Below, one piece after another: positions 1 to 5,885 of a stretch of DNA of 8,892 bases. The DNA comes from Candidatus Aenigmatarchaeota archaeon. Its GTDB lineage: Archaea; EX4484-52; B79-G9. Below the pieces are notes generated by a model, which had not been told where the DNA came from, did no database searches, and saw only the letters and a program-made list of their open reading frames with translations. The position numbers and the translations under genes are program-made. The stretch's first letter is position 1. Each line of letters begins with the position of its first letter. The stretch lies in NCBI GenBank assembly GCA_023142905.1, contig JAGLIP010000026.1, forward strand, positions 1 to 8,892. The letters run 5' to 3'.

Positions 1-1
1 G

Positions 2-802
2 CGGTTGGATAAGGCCTTTTCATTGTTTTCTCCACGTCTGACTATCCATAATGAGAGTTCGACGTATCACTGGGATGTTATATACAAAAATCCGGGCGGT
101 ACTTATTCCTATGTGTATACGCTTGAGAAAAAAGGGATGGCAAATGAAAAGAAATACCTCGTGGTTGAGGATTTTGAAAAACGATACCCTGAGTTAAAAC
201 GAAATGCCGCAGCCGCGCTTTTGAACAGAAACGACAATCTCGCGGTTCCCATATACACTATTCTTAAGACATACATGCGAATTGGAAACGAAATATACTA
301 TAAAGCCCACGGGCACAAGGGGCTTACCACACTTAAAAAAAGCGATATCACAATTACTGGAAATTCGGTCACATTTAACTATCTTGGGAAAGGCGGCGTT
401 CCACGAACAATTACAGAAGAATTTCCAAGTGCATACATAACGAGACTAAAAGAGATTCTAAAGCCAATTGAAAACTCATCATTTGTATTTGTAAACCCGA
501 AAACAGGCCATCCGCTTTTGGATTCCCAATTTAAGGATGGGTTTAAAAGATATTGCGGAGAGGCATTTTATCCGCATATTGTTCGTTCGTTTTATGCAAC
601 AAAAACCGCAGAGGAATTTTTGCAAACTCACAAGGCCGCAACAAAAAAGGAAGTTCGCGAACTTTTTTTACCCATTGCCGACAAGCTTGGTCACCGGAAG
701 TTCTCAAAGAAGAAAAATGAGTGGGAAGACAACTATACGGCCACAATCCACCACCACATCAAGCCCGAACTTGTGGAACGGGTGAACGGGATTGTTAAGT
801 AA
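2..802 (+). CDS. DNA topoisomerase IB-like protein, catalytic domain (5'-truncated by window edge)
   Basis: Type IB topoisomerases relax supercoils by nicking one strand through a 3'-phosphotyrosyl intermediate, without ATP. Counting from a TTG at position 5, the five catalytic residues can be placed: Arg92 in MRIGNE, Lys129 in LGKGG, Arg194 in PHIVRSF, His230 in LGHRKF and Tyr244 in EDNYTAT. The Arg-to-Lys distance (37) equals that of the vaccinia enzyme (Arg130/Lys167), and the phrase GLTTLK after the first Arg is typical of this family rather than of phage integrases. The reading frame is open to the window edge, so the TTG is probably not the true start and the N-terminal DNA-clamp domain is partly missing. 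The gene stops at TAA, 2 bp from the end of convergent deoxyhypusine synthase, with no obvious terminator between them. A tyrosine recombinase is the alternative, since the folds are related, but the motif set favours TopIB. Confidence 0.8.
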   Translation, partial: RLDKAFSLFSPRLTIHNESSTYHWDVIYKNPGGTYSYVYTLEKKGMANEKKYLVVEDFEKRYPELKRNAAAALLNRNDNLAVPIYTILKTYMRIGNEIYYKAHGHKGLTTLKKSDITITGNSVTFNYLGKGGVPRTITEEFPSAYITRLKEILKPIENSSFVFVNPKTGHPLLDSQFKDGFKRYCGEAFYPHIVRSFYATKTAEEFLQTHKAATKKEVRELFLPIADKLGHRKFSKKKNEWEDNYTATIHHHIKPELVERVNGIVK

Positions 803-804
803 TT

Positions 805-1734
805 TCATAGACCCCGTTCTTTAAGCGCTGCGACTATGAACGGTAAAGCTATTGTTACATCTGCTGTGACTGTTGTATGTGTTGCGTTTTTGCCCAATTT
901 ACCCCAAGATATTGCTTCCCTTAATTCTGCTCCTGAAAGCCCGCCGTGCTCCGGCCGATCCATTGTAATCTGGACTGCGGATGAGTGCTCTTTTGGCGAG
1001 AACTGCATTGCCTGTAAAATATAATCTTTGGGGACGCCTCCGCCTAAGATAAAAACAGAAGAGTTTTTGGAATCCCATGTTATTGCCATGATTTCCTTCA
1101 TGTCCTTAAAAACATCAACACTTAATTCGTTGTCAAGAATATAGCTCCATGCATGAAACCCAAGTGCCGAATCGGCTATTCCCGGGCAGAATATTGAGAC
1201 ATTGTTGTCTGCTGCGGTTCGCAATATAGAATTTTCATCATCAATTCGCGTTCCAATCTCGAACAAAAACTCACGGACACCCATCTTCTTTTTTGGAATG
1301 TCTTTGTATATCTTGTGAAGATAAGTTTCTAAATCCTCATATGCTTTGTTTTTTAGGAAAACATCATATATGCGGTCGATTTTTTGGTCTCTAAGCTCTA
1401 AGTCGTTTGCTTTCTCGCTTCCGACTTCGTGGTGGTGTCCCATAGCCTCTATTACATCATGCGTGATGTTTGCGCCTGTTGTCACAACAACATCGACCCA
1501 ACCGTCTTTTATCATATCCCTTAAAATCTTTCTCATGCCTGCGGGAACCAACGCGCCTGCAACGCCTAGGAACAATTTTGTTTCCTTGTCCTTTATTGCT
1601 GCCTCAAGTATTGTGGTGGCTTCTGAAAGCTTTTTTGCGCCAAAACCACCCCGCTCCATCTGGCGCATGATTTCATCTACTGTTGATTTTTTGGTTATGT
1701 CAATCTGTTTTATATTCTTGTGGTCGTGTTTCAT
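805..1734 (-). CDS. dys: Deoxyhypusine synthase
   Basis: This NAD-dependent cytoplasmic enzyme moves a 4-aminobutyl group (from spermidine in eukaryotes) to one lysine of translation factor aIF5A, the first step of hypusine formation. The 309-residue protein has the usual archaeal length. Family motifs run in order: GFGAKKL (about 31-37), the NAD-site segment with LVPAGMRK and VVTTGANITHD (about 62-93), LGGGVPK (about 230), and SWGKLGK near the C-terminus, where Lys279 matches the catalytic lysine that forms the enzyme-substrate imine. The segment after it, TADVTIALPFIVAAL, is also typical. The start is ATG at 1734. A TATA-like ATTTAAAT lies about 37 nt upstream and overlaps the stop of the MFS-type gene, implying a leader of about 10 nt. 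The stop is TGA. Its substrate protein aIF5A and an agmatinase lie on the same strand within 5 kb. The call is secure. Confidence 0.97.
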   Translation of the reverse strand: MKHDHKNIKQIDITKKSTVDEIMRQMERGGFGAKKLSEATTILEAAIKDKETKLFLGVAGALVPAGMRKILRDMIKDGWVDVVVTTGANITHDVIEAMGHHHEVGSEKANDLELRDQKIDRIYDVFLKNKAYEDLETYLHKIYKDIPKKKMGVREFLFEIGTRIDDENSILRTAADNNVSIFCPGIADSALGFHAWSYILDNELSVDVFKDMKEIMAITWDSKNSSVFILGGGVPKDYILQAMQFSPKEHSSAVQITMDRPEHGGLSGAELREAISWGKLGKNATHTTVTADVTIALPFIVAALKERGL

Positions 1735-1769
1735 AGTTTCGCCTTTAACATTGGTCTTTGAAAGAAGAT

Positions 1770-2333
1770 TTAAATAATTAGCCTTTTTCCGTCTTTAAGA
1801 ATGAAATACGATACAAAAAAAGCAATCATTTGCACGCCAAGCATTGCAGCAAAAAGTGCCTGAAAACTGTAATATGTTACAATGAGACCGCCAGCAAGGG
1901 CGGATAATCCAAATATTATACTTGTGCCCCCACCCCATAAAGACCATTCAAAGCTTTCTTCTCCCTTGTCAAGTTTCTTGCTATATGTGGCATCGTATGC
2001 AGGGTTTAGCATGGCGCTGCTTACGCCAAGAATGACCTGCACGATAAAAAGGTCGAAAGGAGTTCTTATGAATAAGTATCCTCCAATGCCTATTGTTGTG
2101 AGAAAATACCTTATAAAAATCATTTTCCTCTTATTTAGCCTGTGGTCTTCAAGGCTTGCCGAAAACAAATAGAAGAATGCCTATAACTCTGCTATACCTG
2201 CCCACGCACCGCTTGCATCAAGTATATCGCCGCCGAGAGTTGTAACCTATATTGCATAAATCGGATCCAAAAGGCCTGTTGAGAAGTTGGAGAACATGCT
2301 TGTTACAAAAAGATCTTTTGTATACTAATTCAT
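1770..2333 (-). pseudogene. Half-size MFS-type transporter gene interrupted by three in-frame TAG codons
   Basis: Read from ATG at 2333 to TAA at 1770-1772, this is a 187-codon frame with six predicted membrane helices. After helix 2 comes a variant of MFS motif A (SLEDHRLNKRK), so it resembles the N-terminal half of a major facilitator transporter. Three codons are TAG: codon 3 (2325-2327), codon 29 (2247-2249, in IYAI-stop-VTTLGG) and codon 51 (2181-2183, in GIAEL-stop-AFFYLF). Homology-like sequence runs straight through all three, with no frameshift and no TAA or TGA. A TATA box (TTTATAAT, 2356-2363) about 26 nt upstream of the ATG supports this start and a leaderless mRNA. The longest stop-free part starts at a TTG at 2168 and gives 132 residues (helices 3-6), which is unlikely to be functional alone. 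It could be a young pseudogene or a gene read through amber codons. The substrate cannot be inferred. Confidence 0.75.
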
Positions 2334-2353
2334 GATATTATTTGGCTTGTTTA

Positions 2354-2364
2354 GGATTATAAAG
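2354..2364 (-). promoter_or_regulatory. Promoter of the MFS-type gene (TATA box)
   Basis: On the minus strand CTTTATAATCC is an archaeal TATA box centred about 26 nt upstream of ATG 2333, the spacing expected for a leaderless transcript. It is intact although the gene behind it carries three TAG codons. An inverted repeat (AAAGATT, 7-nt spacer, AATCTTT; 2361-2381) sits directly upstream and overlaps its edge. Confidence 0.55.
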
Positions 2365-2443
2365 ATTTTTTTAGAATCTTTAAAATCAAATCTGCTGCAA
2401 GAGCATATGTAAAAAGGATCCTTACTTTTCAAAAAGAGTATAT

Positions 2444-2453
2444 CTTTTTATAG
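2444..2453 (+). promoter_or_regulatory. Promoter of the membrane-protein gene (TATA box)
   Basis: CTTTTTATAG is a good archaeal TATA box. It is centred about 26 nt before an ATA codon at 2475 that is in frame with the membrane-protein gene, and about 86 nt before the first conventional start (TTG 2535). It overlaps one arm of an inverted repeat (AAAAAGA, 5-nt spacer, TCTTTTT; 2431-2449). Confidence 0.5.
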
Positions 2454-2534
2454 CGGCATCACCAAAAAAGAACTATAGATATAAAATATCTTGCTTCTTC
2501 TTATGCGGGAGTTATAAGCGCCATTTTAATAATC

Positions 2535-3080
2535 TTGGACTGGTGGCTCATACGGGAAGGTACCGTATCACGGGGTATCACTGAGTATTATCATATGCAG
2601 ATTAATGCAACATTTTCTATAATAATGGTTATTATATTCATATTTGGTTTTGTAATGCTTGGAATAAAATTAAAAAACAATTACTTGATTCTGTCTTCTC
2701 TTTTTCTACTGATTACAAATGCATTTTATATCCTAAATAATTTTTTACTTTCATCAAATAGCTTAAAAATGGGGAGTTCAAATGGCATGATAGGCGTATC
2801 TTTATTGTTGGGTTTATTAGCGTATCCTTTTGGGATTTTGTTTTTTGGTATCGGTTTATTTAAACTAAAAAATAAACTAGGCAAAACTGCAAAAATAGCG
2901 GGTTTGCTTGAAATCAGTGTTCTTTTGATATTATTCTCATCATACATATTTTTTATGATATTGCCGACCAATAGTTCTATTATTTACTTTTTGGTTGTTT
3001 CTATTGTGTATTTAGTATTTATTACGGCAAAATTGCTTGAAGCCAAAATATTATACGATGTTTCAAAAGATTTCAAATAA
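2535..3080 (+). CDS. Hypothetical multi-pass membrane protein (start uncertain)
   Basis: I do not recognise the family. From TTG 2535 the product has 181 residues and about five hydrophobic helices: near residues 27-45, 50-70, 86-108, 120-144 and 147-167 (FSIIMVIIF, YLILSSLFLL, GVSLLLGLLAYPFGILFFGIGLF, AGLLEISVLL, IIYFLVVSIVYLVF). Short charged loops lie between them, so it sits in the cytoplasmic membrane. The frame stays open upstream to 2454 and there encodes one more helix (SSYAGVISAILIILDWWLI) that spans the TTG. The native protein therefore probably begins earlier, near 2475, where the codon is ATA and a TATA box lies at the leaderless distance. I give the conventional TTG because no ATG or GTG exists further upstream in frame; ATG 2595 would remove the first helix completely. 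The stop is TAA. The gene is divergent from the MFS-type gene and convergent with agmatinase (40 bp gap). No enzymatic motif is visible. Confidence 0.6.
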   Translation: MDWWLIREGTVSRGITEYYHMQINATFSIIMVIIFIFGFVMLGIKLKNNYLILSSLFLLITNAFYILNNFLLSSNSLKMGSSNGMIGVSLLLGLLAYPFGILFFGIGLFKLKNKLGKTAKIAGLLEISVLLILFSSYIFFMILPTNSSIIYFLVVSIVYLVFITAKLLEAKILYDVSKDFK

Positions 3081-3120
3081 TCCTATAAATCAAAATTACG
3101 ATTAGCCATTCATGCGCTTC

Positions 3121-3915
3121 TTAAACCCTAATTTTTTCAAGAATTGTTATTAATAGAGTTGCCGCAAGTGAGCAGGTTATATGCTTTTCTATCATCGGGT
3201 TTGCCTCAACGATGTCTGCGCCTGCAAGATTTATCTTTTTTTCAAGGATGTTAAGAACATCTTTTGGTGCCATGCCGCATGCTTCGGGGTCGCCAACACC
3301 CGGCGCATACGCCGGGTCAAACACATCCATATCTATTGATATGTATGTGGGTTTTGTGAAATCGACATTTTTTATGTTCGTGTTAATGTTTTTTGAGAAA
3401 TCATATTCTTCTTTACTTCCTGCACGGGCGCCAATAATGGTCACAGGGATTCCAAGTTCTGCGATTCGCCTCATTACGGTTGAATGCGAAAGCTTTTCTT
3501 CCTGATAATTCTCTTTTAAGTCAAAATGCGCATCAAATGATACAACCTGTAAGTCCGGGTGTTTTTCTTTTAGAGCCACAACAGCACCCAACGACACTGT
3601 GTGCTCGCCTCCAAGAAGTATTGGGATTGCTGTTTTTGTGTATTGAAATAAGTCTTTTATTGTTTCTTCAAGCCGTTTTAATGTGTTTTTAGTATTTCCC
3701 GAAACACACACAATATTTCCCGCATCATAAATTTTATCAGTTAAATTGCCTGTCTCTTTTGCCAAAAATGCATCTCTTATGGCATTTGGGGCGAACCTCT
3801 GACCAGGAATATTGGTTTCGGTTGAATCAAATGGAACGCCGAAAATAGCTACGCTTGATGATTTCAAATCGTCATTTTCGGATATTAAGTTCAGCCGTTC
3901 TGTGTGCAAAAACAT
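3121..3915 (-). CDS. speB: Agmatinase-family ureohydrolase
   Basis: Members of the arginase/agmatinase family use a binuclear Mn centre to release urea from a guanidino group; agmatinase makes putrescine from agmatine. All metal-ligand motifs are present in the 264-residue product: His105 in GGEHT, Asp128/His130/Asp132 in SFDAHFD, and Asp195/Asp197 in SIDMDVFDPAYAPG. The late Glu of the family appears in DIVEANP. Length is normal for short archaeal members. Where agmatinases usually read GTGTPE, this protein has GVGDPEA, a common archaeal variant. ATG 3915 is preceded at about 24 nt by a TATA box, consistent with a leaderless mRNA. The stop is TAA. Deoxyhypusine synthase and aIF5A nearby suggest a role in the hypusine route: polyamine supply, or removal of urea from an agmatine-modified aIF5A as proposed in haloarchaea. 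The substrate cannot be fixed from sequence; a related ureohydrolase is possible. Confidence 0.9.
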   Translation of the reverse strand: MFLHTERLNLISENDDLKSSSVAIFGVPFDSTETNIPGQRFAPNAIRDAFLAKETGNLTDKIYDAGNIVCVSGNTKNTLKRLEETIKDLFQYTKTAIPILLGGEHTVSLGAVVALKEKHPDLQVVSFDAHFDLKENYQEEKLSHSTVMRRIAELGIPVTIIGARAGSKEEYDFSKNINTNIKNVDFTKPTYISIDMDVFDPAYAPGVGDPEACGMAPKDVLNILEKKINLAGADIVEANPMIEKHITCSLAATLLITILEKIRV

Positions 3916-3934
3916 AAACGGATTTAGGCAAACA

Positions 3935-3943
3935 TATTTAAAT
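3935..3943 (-). promoter_or_regulatory. Promoter of agmatinase (TATA box)
   Basis: ATTTAAATA on the minus strand is centred about 24 nt upstream of ATG 3915, the leaderless spacing. It lies back to back with the TATA box of the divergent gene (3960-3967). Confidence 0.55.
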
Positions 3944-3959
3944 GTTTGATGATTAACAA

Positions 3960-3967
3960 CTTATAAG
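3960..3967 (+). promoter_or_regulatory. Probable promoter (TATA box) of the divergent winged-helix-like gene
   Basis: CTTATAAG is a palindromic TATA-like element. It predicts transcription from about 3988-3990, roughly 37 nt before TTG 4026. Either the mRNA has a short leader, unlike its neighbours, or translation begins upstream of the TTG in the same open frame, which is open from 3987. Confidence 0.4.
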
Positions 3968-4025
3968 TGGTTTAATTTGATGGTGACTGATTATTAGTTC
4001 TAAAAATGGCAATACGCCAAACATA

Positions 4026-4988
4026 TTGGATCATTACACACTTTATGATTCTGAAAAAGTCGGCAGATTAAAGGATTGTCTTTCTTCTGCTGTAAATAAT
4101 GGCAATACGGTTAGTACCCGTGATATCGAACATTTTTTTGATCTAACTATTAATTCAGCAGGACAGCTTGTAGGGCACTTGGCATCTGTGGGGGTTCTTA
4201 CAAAACAAGGAGTGGGAAAAGATAAAAGATATATGTATTCGGTCAATTCTTCTAACCTTGAAGAACAAATAAGTGATGTTCGAACAGATATTGTTAAGCG
4301 TATATTGGCTCAAAAGGGCATATACGAACCCACCGATGCTGTATGTGTTGCCGTCAAAGACAACAAAATGTATGTACTTCAAAAAACTCGGGAAATGCCT
4401 TTGTATTCGGATGCGAAACAAAACACGATGACAAACGAAATTCTTGTGGATTGTATAGAACCGGTCATTCTTGAAAATCCTAAAAAAGCCTATCGAAAAA
4501 TCATCGAAAATTTAGGATTTGATTACTCGAGGTATGTAGGCAATGTTAGGCTCGTGAATGATATCAAAAAATATGCCGTAGAAAAGGGGTGCTCTTTTGA
4601 AGACCTTCAGAAAATAATACTACGCTCACTGGAAACAGAACAACAAAAGCCATATATTAGTATGTTGCTAAAATGTGAATTCGAAGCAGAAGCAACAGGA
4701 CACAGATTCGTTAACGAGGGGAAACGCATCACGGGAATAATGTACCAGACAATTGCAAGAAACGATGTGCTTGTTGCAGAACTTGAAAATACGACTTATG
4801 GTTCGGCACGCATTTTAAATGTATCAAAAATAAACAGTGGGAATCTTACTGGCGAATTGGATACTGCTTTGATATACCCCATATCTAATGAAGATGCCGT
4901 GCATCTTTTAAGGCTGGCTGAATTCGAAAAACCACCACATCAGCTTAGTAAACCCATAAAACACATAAATTCTCTAAAATATATGTAA
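4026..4988 (+). CDS. Hypothetical protein with winged-helix-like N-terminus
   Basis: I do not recognise this 320-residue protein as a whole. Residues about 10-70 look like a winged helix-turn-helix: a helical segment (VGRLKDCLSSAV), STRDIEHFFDLT followed by NSAGQLVGHLASVGVL as a recognition-type helix pair, then a charged wing (TKQGVGKDKRYMYSV). This suggests DNA binding. The remaining 250 residues are a soluble alpha/beta region with no motif I can name and no membrane segment, possibly a sensor or effector domain. The start is uncertain: TTG 4026 is the first conventional start, but the frame is open back to 3987 and encodes SSKNGNTPNI just upstream. A 12-bp sequence there (4005-4016) recurs exactly 93 nt later (4098-4109), in frame. 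The stop is TAA, 35 bp from the end of convergent aIF5A. The gene is divergent from agmatinase, so a local regulatory role is possible but unproven. Confidence 0.65.
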   Translation: MDHYTLYDSEKVGRLKDCLSSAVNNGNTVSTRDIEHFFDLTINSAGQLVGHLASVGVLTKQGVGKDKRYMYSVNSSNLEEQISDVRTDIVKRILAQKGIYEPTDAVCVAVKDNKMYVLQKTREMPLYSDAKQNTMTNEILVDCIEPVILENPKKAYRKIIENLGFDYSRYVGNVRLVNDIKKYAVEKGCSFEDLQKIILRSLETEQQKPYISMLLKCEFEAEATGHRFVNEGKRITGIMYQTIARNDVLVAELENTTYGSARILNVSKINSGNLTGELDTALIYPISNEDAVHLLRLAEFEKPPHQLSKPIKHINSLKYM

Positions 4989-5012
4989 CTTTGGCACCTA
5001 TGGGTCTTTATT

Positions 5013-5023
5013 AAAAAAATAAA
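5013..5023 (-). terminator. Oligo-T terminator after aIF5A
   Basis: Immediately after the TAG stop of aIF5A the minus strand reads TTTATTTTTTT, the T-rich signal at which archaeal RNA polymerase terminates. It supports that this TAG is a real stop rather than a sense codon. Confidence 0.5.
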
Positions 5024-5410
5024 CTATTTAACAGCCCTGATTACTTTGGTTCCGGCGATTACCCAATACTCAACTTCACCGCCTTCTGTGACGCCTGTTA
5101 CATCATCAGGAATTTGGGTATCGAAAGTGTCGTAAGTTACCATATCCATAATCTGTGCTGTTTTTCCGCTTAAAGATAGAACTTGTGCTGCGCGCTTATC
5201 AATTATAGGACACGGGATTTTAGCTTCTCCGGGCTTCATTATCATTCTTTTCTTGCCGTCAAGAAGGCCTGTTGCCTCGATTTTGCATTTAAGATGACCG
5301 TGCTTTCCGGGTGCTGATTTTGAATTATCTAAAACCCTGCATGCAACATCATCAACCATTATAAAATTTCCTCTTTTGAAATGTTTTGCTTCAACCTGCT
5401 CTACCGACAT
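5024..5410 (-). CDS. eif5a: Translation factor aIF5A (hypusine-containing protein)
   Basis: aIF5A binds the ribosome and helps peptide-bond formation at difficult sequences such as proline runs; it needs a hypusine side chain on one lysine. The 128-residue product has the normal archaeal length and two-domain layout: an SH3-like N-terminal domain (about 1-70) and an OB-fold C-terminal domain (about 71-128). The hypusination loop is present as PGKHGHLK, with Lys36 as the modified residue. The eukaryotic loop reads TGKHGHAK, so Pro replaces Thr before the Gly. The start is ATG 5410. A strong TATA-like TTTATATAA (5460-5468) lies about 54 nt upstream, giving a leader of roughly 28 nt that contains a G-rich GTGGGG stretch; a weaker TTTTAAG is closer. 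The stop is TAG followed directly by a T-tract. The modifying enzyme lies about 3.3 kb away on the same strand. Confidence 0.97.
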   Translation of the reverse strand: MSVEQVEAKHFKRGNFIMVDDVACRVLDNSKSAPGKHGHLKCKIEATGLLDGKKRMIMKPGEAKIPCPIIDKRAAQVLSLSGKTAQIMDMVTYDTFDTQIPDDVTGVTEGGEVEYWVIAGTKVIRAVK

Positions 5411-5459
5411 AATGAACCGACCCCACTTAAAAGTATTTGATAAAAATTGTGATTTGCGA

Positions 5460-5468
5460 TTATATAAA
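5460..5468 (-). promoter_or_regulatory. Probable promoter of aIF5A (TATA box)
   Basis: TTTATATAA on the minus strand is the best TATA match in the 60-bp gap between the cupin stop (5471) and the aIF5A start (5410). It predicts a leader of about 28 nt. A weaker candidate, TTTTAAG near 5427-5433, would give a leaderless mRNA, so the assignment is tentative. Confidence 0.4.
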
Positions 5469-5470
5469 GC

Positions 5471-5851
5471 TTATTCATTTTTAATGATTTTTTTGTCATT
5501 CAAAAAAATGTGTTTTTTGTCTTTTCCTTCAGGGACAATTTTTAATACAAAAAATCTCGCGGGTTTTTCTGTGTTGTTTTCCACGGTGTGTGGTGTTTTT
5601 TCAAACCGGACAAGATCGCCTGAGAAGAATGTCTCTTTTTTTGTCTTGCCATCTTCCATAAAAAGAATATCCATTGGCCCGTCAATCACTAAAAGTGATT
5701 CTTCTATTTTGTAGTGGCTGTGCCAGACTTGTGTTGTGCCGGGAGGGATTGTGGTATCGTGCAGTTCATATTCGTCAAAAAGAAATCTTCTGATTTTGGA
5801 GCCGTCAGCGCGTTCCTTGAAAATTGCATCTGCTTTTCGGATTATTTGCAT
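5471..5851 (-). CDS. Small single-domain cupin protein
   Basis: A 126-residue single cupin barrel. Motif 1 is visible as GTTQVWHSHYKIEES (His44, His46, Glu50 or Glu51) and motif 2 as GDLVRFEKTPHTVEN (His88), giving the usual three-His/one-Glu metal site. Such proteins range from sugar isomerases to dioxygenases and small-molecule sensors, and the reaction cannot be told from this sequence. No signal peptide is present, so it is cytoplasmic. I chose ATG 5851 because a TATA box (TTTTTTAAAAA, 5872-5882) sits about 26 nt upstream, the leaderless spacing. The frame continues upstream to 5911, but that part overlaps the end of the TrmB gene and reads poorly. The stop is TAA. The gene follows the TrmB gene on the same strand (34-bp gap) but appears to have its own promoter. 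Its charged, Lys-rich tail (about 105-126) is not part of the barrel core. Confidence 0.85.
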   Translation of the reverse strand: MQIIRKADAIFKERADGSKIRRFLFDEYELHDTTIPPGTTQVWHSHYKIEESLLVIDGPMDILFMEDGKTKKETFFSGDLVRFEKTPHTVENNTEKPARFFVLKIVPEGKDKKHIFLNDKKIIKNE

Positions 5852-5871
5852 GAATCTATTTTTGATTGGTG

Positions 5872-5882
5872 TTTTTAAAAAA
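5872..5882 (-). promoter_or_regulatory. Promoter of the cupin gene (TATA box)
   Basis: The A/T palindrome TTTTTTAAAAA (minus strand) lies between the TrmB stop and the cupin ATG, about 26 nt upstream of 5851. Its T-run could also help end the TrmB transcript. It is the main argument for the shorter cupin start. Confidence 0.5.
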
Positions 5883-5885
5883 GTT

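Larger units (their letters stand above)
2334..2474. other. Divergent intergenic region with short inverted repeats
   Basis: This stretch separates the MFS-type and membrane-protein genes and holds both TATA boxes. Three palindromic elements are visible: AAAGATT/AATCTTT (2361-2381), AAGGATCCTT (2414-2423) and AAAAAGA/TCTTTTT (2431-2449). The outer two each overlap or touch a TATA box. No ORF with a plausible start occurs here. Confidence 0.45.

Noticed and set aside
1346..1777. A 143-codon open frame on the plus strand opposite deoxyhypusine synthase.
   Set aside because: It is the mirror of a secure coding gene, has no promoter and resembles no protein; it is a shadow frame.
1770..2333. The organism has reassigned TAG to an amino acid in all genes.
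   Set aside because: aIF5A ends at family length with TAG followed by a T-tract, and TrmB and the propeller gene also end in TAG. At most TAG is suppressed in special contexts.
3081..3120. Terminator hairpin between the convergent membrane-protein and agmatinase genes (TAATC...GATTA).
   Set aside because: The arms are only 5 bp with a long loop and there is no strong T-run; too weak to annotate.
3980..3997. Mini-ORF ATG GTG ACT GAT TAT TAG just upstream of the 4026 gene, as a leader peptide.
   Set aside because: It starts before the predicted transcription start (about 3988), so it would not be on the mRNA.
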